Part shown: one piece after another, positions 1 through 38,340 of the stretch
How the letters are laid out: each line of letters begins with the position of its first letter
Numbering within the stretch: the stretch's first letter is position 1
The notes under the pieces: generated by a model
Database searches by the model: none
What the model was told of the DNA's origin: nothing
What the model saw: only the letters and a program-made list of their open reading frames with translations
Source of the DNA: Chrysemys picta bellii
Lineage: Eukaryota; Chordata; Testudines; Emydidae
Assembly (NCBI RefSeq): GCF_011386835.1
Contig: NC_088798.1
Coordinates: 1,240,001-1,304,000, forward strand
Length of the DNA stretch: 64,000 bases
Direction: 5' to 3'
Position numbers and translations under genes: made by a program

Positions 1-1990
1 CGAGCTCCTGAACTGGTTCAGAAAATTAGCGTTAAGTAAATTCCCTTAACCATTTTCCTGTGCTGCTCTCTTCAGTCTCCCTTTTTAGAATATCATGGCT
101 GGTTGAGAGCACCAATCAGTTGTACTTTCCATGCTGAAGCAGTTATTAAATAGCTGATTGTTGCGTGTAATTCCTTCCCATGGACTCTGCCGCCTTTGAC
201 TCCAGATTTGGGTGGAATGACTGAACGCAGCACGCTCATCAGGCACCGGCACTAGGGTGGGCTGGAATAGGTGTGCACCAGGTGCCCAGGGTCACTAGTG
301 CAAATGGGGTTGGTCTCATCCCAGTACCTGCTTTGGCTGATTGTCACACACTCCTGGGTCGGGATCTAGGAGTGGAATTACCAGGGAGCCTGGCGCTCCG
401 GTCCTGGGGTGCTCGGAAGGGAACCGTGCCCCGTGGATGTGGAAATAGCACAGGGAGAGCTGGGGGCAGCGGGCTGCAGCCTGGATGAGCCCGTGCATGA
501 GGCAGCAACTGCTGCTCCCTGAGAGAACTGCACAGTCGTAAGCTCTGACCTCCAGTGCCTACTGCCCTGACTTCTGCAGTGAGAGAGCAGACTCCAGCCC
601 TTAATCCCTGTGCCCGGGGCTGGATGCAGGCTAGTGCCACTGACCTGGCCTGCCTGGCAAGCAGTGCAGCGGGGTGAAGATTGCCCCGGAGGCCCTTCTA
701 CTTCTGTTTAGTTTTAGGAAGAGCCAGAGTTTGTGTTTTCCCATAGAAAGCCAACAGCCTGGAGTCTGTGTGGGGCGCGCGGGGCTCCCTCGTAAAGGGA
801 GCGAGGCAGCCCAGACGCAGAGCAGATCTTTAACAGCCCGTCTGCCCCGCGCAGAACCTCCCGGAGTGAGCTGTAACCTGGGCGCCTGGGCATGGAGCTC
901 CAGGACCAACCCAGGAACCCGTGGGCCGAGGGCAGCCCTGGGCGCGGGGGTGGAGCTCCCGGAGGCTGCAGCCAGGTCTGAGCCGGAAGGGGTCCCCCAG
1001 GAACGGAGCAGGCAGGGTTAACGGGCAGTTGGAGCCCTGTGGCCGCCAGGCGTGAGGCGAGCCGAGCGCTCAGGGTCTGCCAGCAGCTCTCCCCGGTGTG
1101 TTCGGAGGCACATGAGAGTCCGGAGTGATTTACAGCCCGGGATTAATGGAATTACCAGCGGACAAGGGAGGCTCAGCCGGTTAATTATTTATCTCACTCT
1201 TGATTGGTTTGTGCTGAGGCTGTGTTAGAGCTCCCCCTCTTGGACACCTGTGTGCACGGCCAGCAGCAGAGCTGGGACCAGGCCCTGGGAATCCTGGCTC
1301 CCAGGCCAGGGCCATAAGCCCAGGCTGTCCCTGCCGTCCCAGGCCCCGACGTGAACGCAGAAGCCAGCTGCTGAGGCGGGAGCTCAGCTTTTAGCTGCCC
1401 CTGGAAATAGCCTGTGAAAGGTTATCAGACGGCTGTGCCGCGGGAGCGCCCAGAGCAGTGCCGAGGCCTGGGAGCTGGATAACTGGGACCCAGACCTGAG
1501 GGTTATCACGCTGCCCTGTGAACTGTGGGAGTCCTGTCCCCCGCCCCGAAGCACCAAGAGCTGGTGGGAGAAGCAGGGTCGGGGGAGACCTTCAATGGTA
1601 CGGGCTCTGCACCCTGATCCCCCATCCCGGTGCAGGCAGCCTGCAGGGCACCGCGGGTCCCTCTGGCCGCCTGTCTGCGCCCGGGCCCCAGGCCTCGCTC
1701 CGCGTCACTCCTCTGGCAGCATGGTACGTAGTGAGCTGTGTTCCTTGGGGCCCAGAGCGGTGCAGGGTAAACCGTGTCCTGTGTTTAATTTGCTTGTACT
1801 AATGTGCAGTTGCTGGCAGGCGTTCGGCGCGTGCATTCCAGGAATGTGACTAATACGGGGAAAGCTTTGCCAGCGATTGATTCAGGAGCACGTTATCTCC
1901 CCATTTCAGACGTCATGTAGATTGACGGCGGTCAATGGCTACGCTAATTTGGCTGCTGTCACAGGAGGCGTGGAAGTGCTGGTGGCGGGG

Positions 1991-2092
1991 CTGGGGCCAG
2001 GCCTGAGATCCCCTGGGGCCAGGCCTGAGATCCCCTGGGGCCAGGCCTGAGATCCCCTGGGGCCAGGCCTGAGATCCCCTGGGGCCAGGCCC
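1991..2092. repeat. 22-bp tandem repeat, about 4.6 copies
   Basis: Four almost identical units ctggggccaggcctgagatc plus cc follow each other, then a partial unit. It lies inside the PTPRF intron and has no coding meaning. Confidence 0.9.
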
Positions 2093-3039
2093 GTTTCTAA
2101 CAAAGCGGGTTCCCGAGTGGGACGAGCCTGCGAGGTTAAAGAGCTGGCAGGTGACTGCTGGTTCTTGTGTGCGCCCAGGTGCCGTGCAGCCCCCAGGTTC
2201 TCATCGGGGCAGCTCTGCTTTCCCCCGGTTTTGTGGGGCTGCTGATGAGCAGGGAGGACTTTGTAGTCATCTGCTAAGGAGATTTGTGATCCCTGCTCCT
2301 ACAGTGCTCAGGGGAATGGGCTCTGCTCATCAACGGCTGCGTGAGCAGAGGGGACAGGCAGCGACTGATCTCCCTGGCTAAGACATTGTGTAGATTGGGG
2401 TCTAGGGACCTGCCATTGATTCCTTCAGAGACCTGCGGCAGGATGTTCTGCTCCTGGCTTTCCAGTTCCCCCCACTGTAAAGAAAACTTGGGTTCATGGT
2501 GCTTTAGCCATGTTTGTAAAGCGCTTTTGGATCTGCTGAGGCAGACGCGTTCCCCACTGGAGCTCCTGCTGCCTGGAACTGCCTCTGTGTCTGCACATTA
2601 TCTCTACAGGCTCCCGTGCTCCTTCCCACGTGCCAGATCCTGAAGCTGTAATAACCCATATGCTCCTAACGAGGAGCTCGTCTGATGTACTGCTCCTTAC
2701 TTGGTGTTGGGAGTGACTTGAGGCTCATTTACTGTGTAGTTTAAAAACCTGGGACGGTTTCAAGCTTTTCCTGGAGTCGTTAAAAGTTTTGGACCCTCCC
2801 ATCGCTTGACGCCACTCAGCTTTTCTTGGTGAAGAAGCAGAGGGAAGAGAAGCGGTGTGGAGTTGTACAGTGGTGGGGACCCACTGGCTTCATTGCACTG
2901 CTGAGTGAAGAGGGGGGGTCCCCTCCCCAGGGCTAGGCGGGAATGAAACCATATTGCTGCCGCACACTGGGGCTGTCCGCCCCCTCCCGGGGTGGGACTG
3001 GCCAGCCGCAGAGCTCTGTGTAATGGGCTTCAGCTGCAT

Positions 3040-3200
3040 ACCAAACAGCCCATCAGCCTCCCATTTATTTACTCATTTGCTTGCCTTCCAGGGGGGCCAG
3101 GTGCACATTAATTCATCACCAGAGCTCAAATTAAATCATTTTACTTCTAAATGAGTCACTCATTTGCAGGAGTATTTAATTAGAGCCTCTTCGCACCCAG
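3040..3200. promoter_or_regulatory. AT-rich island with AP-1 palindrome, candidate enhancer
   Basis: An AT-rich, non-repetitive block in a GC-rich intron. It contains homeodomain-like cores (attaattcat, tttaattag) and a perfect palindrome at 3149-3165, AAATGAGTCACTCATTT, whose centre holds overlapping TGAGTCA/TGACTCA AP-1 sites. A regulatory role is inferred from composition and motifs only. Confidence 0.3.
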
Positions 3201-3414
3201 GTGCTCCATTACTCCTGCCTTCTCACCTGTTCGCCCTCCTAGGGGGCTGCTGGTGATTAGACGGGTTTTGCACATCCTCGCTGCACAGCAAAACAATTAC
3301 CCTAATGGCAGTGCCTCAGAGCCGCTCTTCACAGAGTCGAGCCCACCTGGAGAAATGATCCTTCCCCCTCACTGCATTCAGACTCGGCCTGCGACTGCTC
3401 CCGTCCCACCGTGG

Positions 3415-4082
3415 AGGGGAGGGGCGAAAGTGTGTGACCCCCGTCCCCTGCAATGGGGTGAGCGCTCGCCCAGGGCTGGGAGGGGGGAAGGTGTGTGACC
3501 CCCAACCCTGCAATGGGGCGAGCGCTCGCCCGGGGCAGGGAGGGGTGAAAGTGTGTAACCCCCAACCCTGCAATGGGGCGAGCGCTCGCCCGGGGCTGGG
3601 AGGGGCGAAGGTGTGTAACCCCCAACCCTGCAATGGGGCGAGCGCTCGCCCGGGGCTGGGAGGGGCGAAGGTGTGTGACCCCCAACCCTGCAATGGGGCG
3701 AGCGCTCGCCCGGGGCTGGGAGGGGCGAAGGTGTGTGACCCCCAACCCCTGCAATGGGGCGAGCGCTCGCCCGGGGCTGGGAGGGGCGAAGGTGTGTGAC
3801 CCCCAGCCCCTGCAATGGGGCGAGCGCTCGCCCGGGCTGGGAGGGGCGAAGGTGTGTGACCTCTGGCCCCTGCAATGGGGCGAGCGCTCGCCCGGGCTGG
3901 GAGGGGCGAAGGTGTGTGACCCCCAACCCTGCAATGGGGCGAGCGCTCGCCCGGGCTGGGAGGGGCGAAGGTGTGTGACCCCCGGCCCCTGCAATGGGGC
4001 GAGCGCTCGCCCGGGCTGGGAGGGGCGAAGGTGTGTGACCCCCGGCCCCTGCAATGGGGCGAGCGCTCGCCCGGGGCTGGGT
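3415..4082. repeat. Minisatellite, about 60-bp unit, about 11 copies
   Basis: Units of 59-61 bp contain the conserved segments gcaatggggcgagcgctcgc and gggaggggcgaaggtgtgtg. Because the unit is close to a multiple of 3, open frames of 270-341 codons arise on both strands with repeated peptide blocks. They are artefacts of the array. Confidence 0.95.
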
Positions 4083-4723
4083 TTGTGATGCTTCTCCCTG
4101 GGGGAAAACGCTGCGTTGCCAGCCCTGTGCTCTGCTATTGGGGCACCTGCGCGCCCGGCCTCGCCTGCACAGACAGTTCCAGCTCTGCAAGGCGGACGTG
4201 GCTGTGTGGAGCCAGGAGGGAGGCTAGAAGTTCTGTCCCCTCTGCCGTGAGCCCGGGAAGGACAGGCCCAGCTGCCGGAGGGGAAGGACAGAGCTGTGTT
4301 GATGTGAGCGTAGGAAGCTGGGAGATCTCTGTGTGTCTGCTGGGACTGCCCCAAGATGAAGAGATTCAGTTAGCTGTGGTGAAGCTGTAACACCATTGCA
4401 CGCCAGGATTCCCCTGCCGGCGCCCAAGCAATGCTATTAGCCCTTCCCCAGCTAGCCGTCCATCTCTCCGGCTAGCAGCCCAGTGGGATCCCGGCAGTCT
4501 GGAGACAGGGGTGCTGCCTGTGCTGAGCAAGGGATTGAGCTGGGGACGAGAGAGGGAGACACCGAGACCGAACAGGACCCTCCCGTGGCGCCAATGGAGA
4601 GTTTGGGTGACATCACACCGGGCCTGAGCCTGTCAGTCTGCAATTGTCCCACACACCAGGGGCTGGCACCAGCGCTCTTGGCTGTGTGGTAAGGGCAGTG
4701 CCAGGGAATTCGTAGTGAGTAGA

Positions 4724-4800
4724 GTGCCAGGCCCGAAGGGACCAGATCGCCCAGTCTGACCTGTAGACACAGGCCATTAAACGTCACCCAGGGACCCCGA
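4724..4800 (-). mobile_element. Degraded CR1-like 3' end
   Basis: The string around gaagggaccagatcgcccag, with tctgacct and acacaggccatta after it, resembles the reverse complement of the 3' untranslated end of sauropsid CR1 LINEs. It is old, and its borders are uncertain. Confidence 0.4.
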
Positions 4801-7339
4801 TCCATCCTCACCCCGCCCTGCCCCGTGCTGGGCCCTCCCCTCCACCTGGCCTCCTCGCCCACCATGCCCCAGAACAGCACCCCCACTGGCTGCCAGGCCC
4901 TGCTCCTTGCTTGCCACTGTATTAATGTAGATGGAATAAAGGGACCCAAAGAGTCCGAGGTTTGAACGTGACCCAGTCACTGCCCAGCTCTGAACGGTGT
5001 TAAACAAGGGCTGAGGTTTGGTGTCCGGAGACCCCCGCCTGCTCCGTCCCCGGCAGCGACACCACGACAGCCCTTCACCCTTTCCTTCCCGATACAGACC
5101 GGGGGTGGGGGCAGTGCTAAGTGAGCCTGTCCTTGTAACAGCATCCCTTGGTCCCGCCAGTTCAGCTGGAGGGAGGTTTTAGAGACGGCTGGACAGTCTC
5201 TAGGGGAATCACTGGCCTTTGGGGCAAAGAGACGGGCAGGAGCTGCTGCTGAAGGTGGCTCCCGTTTCCTAGCCGACAAAACCAGACAAACACACGCGAC
5301 GGGGGAGAGAAAAGAGCAGCAGCGAGCGAGGCTGCAGCTTCTGTCCCTGGGGTGTCCCTCACTTGCCACCTCCCTGCTGGAGAAACACAGGCCCAGCCCA
5401 CGGCGGGTCGGATCAGCCACTCCGGACCTGGCAAACTCGTACCGGCACCGGGCTGTTCAGGGCACTGCTTTTAGCTGCCTCGGGCTGGCTGCAGGCTCAC
5501 AGCCGTGCTGCACAATACGCAGCCTTGGCCGGCTAAGCCAGGCTCCTCTTAGACAGAAGAAACAAGGAAAAGGGCACAGGTGGGAGAGGGGCGGTGACAC
5601 AGTCCCAGGTAGTATTTGGGATTTGGCTGGAGCCAGTGAGGTGACTGTATCTCTGGCTACCTCCCTTCGGCCTGGGCTGGCCAGGACTCAGGATTAGGAT
5701 GAAGGAGGCCCAGGGTCCCAGGAGATGGTGGAGTGACAGCTGTGATGGTGAATCTCATTCTAATAGCCAGTTTTTCTCCCCTGAAGTCCCTTTCGCTAAG
5801 GACTGCCAAAGGCAGAGATGGGTGGACTGGCTCGTCCTCTCTGGTGGACAAAATACAATTAGGCCTAGTTTCTGACGCACCAATTTTGGTTCACGGATTC
5901 TACTTTCTTGCTGGTCTTGCTACCAGGCATGAACTTAACACAATGCTTGAGTTCTGAGAGGAGGCCATTTGGTTTAGTCTAATTCAGCCTTTGTCTCCCT
6001 TTCCCATCTTCTCCCGTTGACGTTCGTTGTTGCTGGCTATCGTGACCCTTCTATGAATTTTTGTTCACTTCTTCAGGGTAAATTTGTAATTAGGGTAAAT
6101 TTGTAGTCCCAATTATCACAACAGTGCTTGCCCTGTCCCACCCCCTGCCTTGCCCTGTGTCTCCTCTTCCTCTGCCCTTTGGGGCCCTTTCAGTAACATG
6201 GCCTTCCGCAGAGGGTGAAGAACATTTCAAAAGGAAACGTGACGAAACTCTCTATTGTGCAACATGTGAGATACAAGCAGCCGCACACGGGGGCTGTGGA
6301 ACAAGCCAGTGGCCAGCGCTAGTGCAGAGATGTGTGTGCAGGGAGCCTCACAGACCCCCAATGGATACCCGGCTAAACGTTCAGGCAGCAGCCGGTGCTG
6401 GCGTCCTCTGCTCCCCCACCCAGCCACAGCGCCCCGCGTGCCACCGCTGCTTAGTACTCGGATAATAGAAGATTACAGGGTTTCTGTTGGAAACATCTAT
6501 TTACATTCTGCATTGCCCAACCCCCCCATCAGCTCCGCTGTGATGCCACCTCTCCCTGCCAGGCCCTGCGGGGGGAGAGCGCTGCCATCAGGCCCCCTGG
6601 GCGGGAGTGACGTGTGCTGTGCAAATGGCGAGCAGGGCGCAGGTCCCTGTTCGTTCTGAGAACTGCGGAAGGGCCTCAGGGCAGCCCCTCTGCAGGATGC
6701 TAAGGCCCCGCATGAGACCGGGCTATCCTTTACTTAGGTGCCAATCGAGCAGGCTCGTGGTGACCTTAACCGTGCTATTGATCGAAGGGCGGCTTCAGCA
6801 AACACCAGAAGGGGCAGTACAGCGAGTAATCACGTGGGCTGGCGTTTGCACTTCGGGTGTTTCCCTGGGTGAGCAACAGAAGTGGCTAGTCTCCAGCCTG
6901 ACGCCCCTTCGAGGCTTTCACAGTGATTAAGTCCGTTACGTTCATCTGCCTGCCTCCTACATCACCCAGGCCGTAATGATTCCTGCAGCCAGCCCATATC
7001 TTGTGGTTGAGCTAGGGCCTGGTTTGGAGAAGGCGCTGACGAGGCTGGTCATGCAGCTCCCAGCGTTTCATGGCATGACGATAGCTGCCTTTGTGTGTGC
7101 ACCCAGACCAGGTGTGGGAATGAGGAAGGCTTTGATGAGGAGTGTCCCTCCCAGCTCAGAGGGACATGTTTGGGACAGGCCTTCATATTCTGTTCTGTTC
7201 TGCATGTGAGAAATGTGACTACCAGGATGATGCATTTTGGGAATATGGTGGCCAGGCAGCCCTATGGTGGATGGGCCATGTCGGGTACGCAGTGTGTGTG
7301 TGTCCAGAATGGACTGTGTTAAGTGCGGGGTGGCACAGG

Positions 7340-7790
7340 ATTTGGGATGGATCACAGCAGGTATATGGGGGGAAGGGTCCCGGAGGGGCTGTGGCGGGTA
7401 CATGCAGGGGTCCCGGAGAGGCTGTTGTGGGTATGTGTGGGGGTCCTGGATGGGTCACAGCAGGTATACGGGGGGAAGGGTCCCGGAGGGGCTGTGGTGG
7501 GTACGTGCAGGGGTCCTGGATGGGTCACGGCAGGTATACGGGGGGAAGGGTCCCGGACGGGCTGTGGCGAGTACGTGCGGGGCTCCTGGATGGGTCACGG
7601 CAGGTATATGGGGGGAAGGGTCCCAGACGGGCTGTGGTGGGTACGTGCGGGGGTCCTGGATGGGTCACGGCAGGTATATGGAGGGAAGGGTCCCGGAGGG
7701 GCTGTGGTGGGTACGTGCGGGGGTCCTGGATGGGTCACGGCAGGTATACGGGGGGAAGGGTCCCGGAGGGATGTGGCGGTTATGCCGGGC
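7340..7790. repeat. Minisatellite, 70-bp unit, about 6 copies
   Basis: A unit of about 70 bp carries gggtcctggatgggtcacgg, caggtatacggggggaaggg and ctgtggtgggtacgtgc. Adjacent copies differ at a few positions. The overlapping open frames (192-275 codons) are simple translations of the repeat in several frames. Confidence 0.93.
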
Positions 7791-8593
7791 AGGAGGTTTC
7801 AGCCCCACGGCAGAGGGGCTGCGTTCAGTACTTGGGCGGGTCCCACCAGCCATGTCAGGTGCGTCACGGGGGCCCAGCTGACCCCCAACAGAGTCTGTTG
7901 AGTACGTGGTGGGGATCCTTTGTCAGGGACGCAGGCGAGTCGCGTATTTGTTTCCCAGCCAGTCCCTAGCACATGGGCCCTACACATGTTTATGGCCCTG
8001 TCCCCAGGTCTCATGCCATGAACTGAAAGGAGAGATGTTCACGCTGCGGAAGCAGCTGATGCAGCAACTAGTGACCCATCCGGTTTCATGACTTCTCCCA
8101 GCAGGAGCCTTGTTCACGCTTGTTCTTTAATATCCAAAGCCCCTGGGCCACCCGCGGCTCCAGAGGCTGCTCTGTCCCCAGGGACTGCAGCTCGCTGACT
8201 GATCCAACCACTGGGGTCAAGAAGCGTGTGCACGCCCAGCAGGAGCTGGTCCCCGCGGCAGTAATTGAGGTAGAGGAGTTTCTGCTGGGGGGGCAGCTTG
8301 GACTAGGGAGCATTGGCTGGGAAGAGGAGGCCCCCCCCCCCCCCCATCACACCAGCCAGAGGCTGTTTCGGTGACTGTCAGGTTGCTCCAGGGCAGGTGT
8401 GACTTCCTGGCAGGGCATTGGGACTGGCATCAGCTGAGCACCAGCCAGAGAACGCCGTGCTGCCCTGGACCTAGCGCCGCAGCGGGTGTGACTGGGTGGC
8501 AGGCTGGGGCATGGCAATCCCGCAACTCCCAGGAAAGGTGCGTCTCCTCCAGATGGCCCAGCGTACTGTAACAGCCTGTCCTCTCTCCTGCAG

Positions 8594-34369
<25,776 letters not shown>

Positions 34370-35930
34370 CTAGTGCTTCCCCCAGTCGCAGTGGGAATGT
34401 CTAGGAGCGGAGAAGGTCCCCCTGAGCCACAGCCGCCATTCTTCAGTCCTGTACAGACGCTGCTGCTGCCGAGGCAGCAGACCTCCCACGACCGACCAAA
34501 TCTGACCACTGCATTGAGGAGCATCGCCCCGCGCCGAGCAAGGGAGTCTGACTCCGGTCAAATTTCTGCTCATTTGTCTCCCTCTCGGCCCCCTCGCGCG
34601 ACTGCATTTCACAGCCAGGCTTTCGGTGGATGGAACGGGATCTTTTTTTATCTGTAAAATAGTTATTCGTGTTTTTATAATCCTTTCTCTTCGTTTGCTA
34701 GTCTTACCGTCTGGCTGGGGCAGAGCTGGGTCCATCAGGCCTTCTGGGGGTTCCTTTCCTTTTGCCTTTCTTTTCCCCTTCTCCTTTGTTCGGATCCACC
34801 CCGCCTTTGGTGCTGCCCATTTTAGTGCAGCCACTTGGAGACCCCCAGCAGTGACTGGCTCACGGTTCCAGACCCTCTCCGTTCCCCATAGGCTGCTTTT
34901 AACCCTCTGTAGACTAGAAAAGTTCACTGAACTGGAGCTAAGCTACTGATGATTTTTTTTAGCTGTTTTCCCCTTATTTCCTGTGGGGGGGAAGGGACTT
35001 GGGGTCGCGGGAGAGACAATTCCATCGCAAGCTTGAAACTGGTCAGTCCTATTAAAGTGCGTGTTAACCCATTCGGTGCCCATGTGTGTTGGCAGATCCC
35101 GATCTGATGTGACTTGTCGGCACCGCTGCGTTCGTTAGAGACCCAAAATCCCAGACTCCTGGCCTGGGGGCCTCTCTGTGTGTCTCACTGGGGAGGGGGC
35201 AGGGAGGCAGCAGAAGCCGACCGCGCAACGTGTCCCTTTCTGCTCGTGCTGCGGTTGTGGGTGTGCAGGCAACTCACCAATGAATGCATCACCACATTTC
35301 CAAAGGGAAGGAGCACAATTCTAGCAGCTCCCGCAAGGGGGCTGCGTGGGCTATTTTTGGAAAATGGGGTACTTCAGGGAAGGGGCAGCGGGGGAGGGGG
35401 GACATGTTTTCGGAGGTTGGGTGTATCTATAATTTCTGCTATCCTGCAAATGTTTAAAGTCATTAGAATATTGTACTTTCTGCTACTTCAGGACGTTCTA
35501 ATGAACCAATGTGGCAAGTCTACTGGACTTAATTTAATGGTACTATATCTTACTACTCCTTATTCTATCGCGCTTGCACTAAAGACGGGAGAGCCGCCCT
35601 CTCTCGAGTGCACAGAGTTCTCAATAAAGGTGGTGGAAGGGTAGCTAATTGTATTATCAAATGTATTCCGAATGCTAAGAATCTGAGCGACGGTGAAATC
35701 AGCAATCCAGGGTGGGGATGTTGGAGGACACGTTCATTTTTACCTTGTGGATGCATAGTGCCGTAGGGGTCACTGGTGTATACAGTCTGTTTTCTATTTG
35801 TTAATAAAAAAAAAAATCTACAGCATCATTGCATAATTCTTGATGTTAATAAATTTGAATAATCAGGTTTCATACAAGCTGGTCTTGCTGCCTTCTTTGT
35901 TCAGCAATAAACAGAAGCCAGGGGCCTTTC
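34370..35930 (+). other. PTPRF: PTPRF 3' UTR (end estimated)
   Basis: Non-repetitive sequence after the stop, becoming AT-richer. Possible poly(A) signals: ATTAAA 35051-35056, AATAAA 35623-35628, 35803-35808, 35848-35853 and 35906-35911. The cluster at 35803-35911 is the likeliest transcript end, giving a UTR of about 1.5 kb. Which site is used cannot be told from sequence alone. Confidence 0.65.
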
Positions 35931-37576
35931 TGCTACGGGCCCTCATCGGCTCCCTCCCTTACGGAGCAGACCAGCTCCCCGGGCCGCAGGGGGCAGGGCC
36001 GGGGTGCTGCTCGCAGGGACGGAGCCCTGGGGCCTCTCCTTTGCGGCATTCCTGGCAGCTGGCTGGGCCTGTAGCGGAAGTCGTGGAGCCCAGCCTGGCT
36101 GAGAAGAGAGGAGCAGGGGAAATGGAGCTGTGACCCCTCCCCAGCTGCTGCCCTGGCCATGTGCAGCGCAGGGAGAAGGGGGCCCGGGCCCTGCCAGAGG
36201 CTTGGCAGCTGAGCATCTGCGTTGCTCATGCTTTGACCCTGTGGCAGGGGACAGACCTTGCCCGCTGTAGTCAGCAGAAAGGGTGGAAGAGCCGCTCTTG
36301 TCCCCGTGCGGCGGCTCTCTGGGGCTGACGCTGCTCAGCTTCCTCTCCTGGAGAAAGGAGACGCTAAACCCAGCTCGCTGGGCTCTGCCGGGCTGACTGG
36401 CTGTAACGGACTCGCCTTCCAGGGGCGAAGGGGGCAGCTCTGCTAACTGTGGAGGGGGCGCTCCCCCTCCTGGGCTGGGTGGGGCTCAGCTCCCCGGCCT
36501 CTGTGGAGCGAAGTAGGGGGGATGGGCACTGCCAGCAGCAGCTGGTACCTGGCCTGGAGGGGGCGCCCCATGTCCTTGCAGTACACAGCCCCTGGCACTC
36601 AGTGGTGGGTCCCAGCTGGGCGTCCTTTCCGCTAAGGGAAGAGCTGGTCCTGGCATTGGGTGGAGGAGGGGAATCAGGCAGGTCCCTCCCCTCAATACAG
36701 ATGCTCTATGCCACCGGGGTGTGGATGGGGGCACTGCAGGCCAGGAACCCCTTTTTGATACAGTGCGTCTCTTGTTGCCTCTCTCCCTGTGCTGCCTCTG
36801 CCCCAGGGATCGTGGGACCCTGCGCCGCACGTAACTGTGAGCCCGGAGACGGAGCTGCTCCTGCACCACGCTGGAACCATGGCCCCGGCAGCACTAGGGC
36901 ACTACTGAGCTGCTGGGGGGCTGGTGTCATCTTAAAGCTGGGAATGTCGCACGTTCCCTGGCCAGCCCACACGGAGCAGTAAAGCGTCCCCAGTGATCCG
37001 CCAGTGCCTGCATTGCCATGGAAAGTCGCCCTTTCTGTTGCAGTACAAGGGCTATGTTCCATCTCTTGCCCCGCCACCGGTCAGGAACCCAATTGCTGCA
37101 AATCCAGCCACTATTTCTTGCACATGGCCGAGCGTCACCGTTCTGCGTCGCAGGAGAGGATTCATGGCACTACACACTTGCATGACAACGACCCCCACTT
37201 GGGATTTTTCCAACTCCAAAATAATTTCCCACAGACCAGTAGCAATCTAAGGTCACAAGTGCCTTAAATGCAACTTTTGCCTTAGTGAAGCCACTCTCTG
37301 ACTTCAGAGTTCGGCCTGCTGTCCCCAGGCACTGCAGCGCTCTGGCTTAGCTGGAAGGAGAACACACTATGATGTCTGTCACGGGCAGGCAGGGGTCCTG
37401 GAGCTGTGATCAGCTGGCAGGAGGAGCATGAAGATCACTCGAGTCCCTCCCCCACAGCCGGGTGTAGTGTAGGGGAAAGGGTGCTACACCCCATCAGCAC
37501 CACGGGAGCCTGGCAGAGCCTGGCCTGTTCATCACAATGGGATTGTCACGGATGAATGGGGATGAGTGAAACCTGA
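35931..37576. other. Intergenic, PTPRF to KDM4A, no feature recognised
   Basis: Mixed unique sequence, GC-rich until about 36.9 kb. An open frame at 36449-36982 (177 codons) has no recognisable domain and no splice or promoter context. I see no gene here. Confidence 0.5.
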
Positions 37577-37823
37577 GGCCACGCCTACACTAGCGAGCTT
37601 ATAGGGGCACAGCTGTGCTGCTGTAACATCGCTCATGTCGCTGCTCTGTGCGGCCAGGCGAGAGCTCTTCAGTCGACATCGTTACACCAGCCCCAACGAG
37701 CGGCAGGAGAGCGTCCCCCGCCCTCCAGCATCTCTACTTCCAGCACCTATGCTGACGGGGTGTCTTTTCACAGCCCTGAGCAACATACATTAAACTGACA
37801 AAAATGCTAGTGTAGACATAGCC
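37577..37823. mobile_element. PIF/Harbinger-like MITE, 247 bp
   Basis: Left end GGCCACGCCTACACTAGC and right end GCTAGTGTAGACATAGCC form inverted repeats of about 18 bp with few mismatches, flanked on both sides by TGA. A 3-bp duplication and 'tctacact' ends fit the Harbinger-like MITEs of reptiles. No transposase. Confidence 0.65.
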
Positions 37824-37986
37824 TGAAACAATAGCTTGAGAACTGACTTGCTCCATAGACATTCTCGTTCCCTATCCCTGCTTGTCTACACACAGAAGTT
37901 GTACCGCTTTACCAGCCTAGTTAACATGGTACAGCCACCTAATGTGGATGCAAATGTACTGCTATAAAAGCGCTTATACCGGGATA

Positions 37987-38116
37987 AAAACAACAAGGAG
38001 TCTGGTGGCACCTTAAAGACTAACAGATTTATTTGGGCATAAGCTTTCGTGGGTAAAAACCTCACTTCTTCTTCTTCTTTTTGTAGATACAGACTAACAC
38101 GGCTACCCCCTAATAC
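37987..38116 (+). mobile_element. Turtle-type SINE with target duplication
   Basis: Contains ggtggcaccttaaagactaa, then cataagctttcgtgggta and agactaacacggctaccccc, the core of the widespread turtle SINE. It is flanked by tataccgggata (37975-37986) and tatactgggata (38117-38128), an 11-of-12 target duplication. It is inserted next to a piece of an older MITE (about 37877-37985). Confidence 0.85.
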
Positions 38117-38246
38117 TATACTGGGATAGTGTATTCCTGGACGGGAAGGGGCCTAAGCACTTCTAGCCCAAGATAACTATGTCCTCATATGCTCCTGGCC
38201 CAGCACTGACTGGGAATCTTGCACCAGCCTCTCTGGTCATTGTCAG

Positions 38247-38340
38247 TTTGAAGCAACAGAGGGTCCTGTGGCACCTTTAAGACTAACAGAAGTATTGGGA
38301 GCATAAGCTTTCGTGGGTAAGAACCTCACTTCTTCAGATG
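38247..38340 (+). mobile_element. Turtle-type SINE fragment
   Basis: Contains agagggtcctgtggcacctt, then taagactaacagaagtattg and cataagctttcgtgggtaag, ending acttcttcagatgcat. Same family as the SINE 200 bp upstream, truncated at its 3' end. Confidence 0.8.

Larger units (their letters stand above)
1..8593. other. PTPRF intron (partial), no coding exon seen
   Basis: The preceding PTPRF exon should end with residues like LKFSQEYE, and I do not find it here, so this is taken as intron running off the left edge. It holds a 22-bp tandem repeat, two minisatellites (about 60 bp and 70 bp units), a degraded CR1 end near 4.7 kb and a C homopolymer at 8331-8345. It also holds two AT-rich islands, about 1110-1230 and 3040-3200, that stand out from the GC-rich background and look like candidate conserved non-coding elements. 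Open frames here on both strands come from the repeats or are short; none resembles a known protein. Confidence 0.7.

Noticed and set aside
3316..4390. Repetitive proteins of up to 341 codons on the minus strand
   Set aside because: They are translations of a 60-bp tandem array; similar peptides appear in all frames and no splice or start context exists.
7340..7790. CRISPR-like array
   Set aside because: Repeats are head-to-tail with no unique spacers, and the genome is vertebrate.
36449..36982. 177-codon frame between the genes
   Set aside because: No recognisable domain, no promoter or splice support, and overlapping frames of similar length on the other strand.
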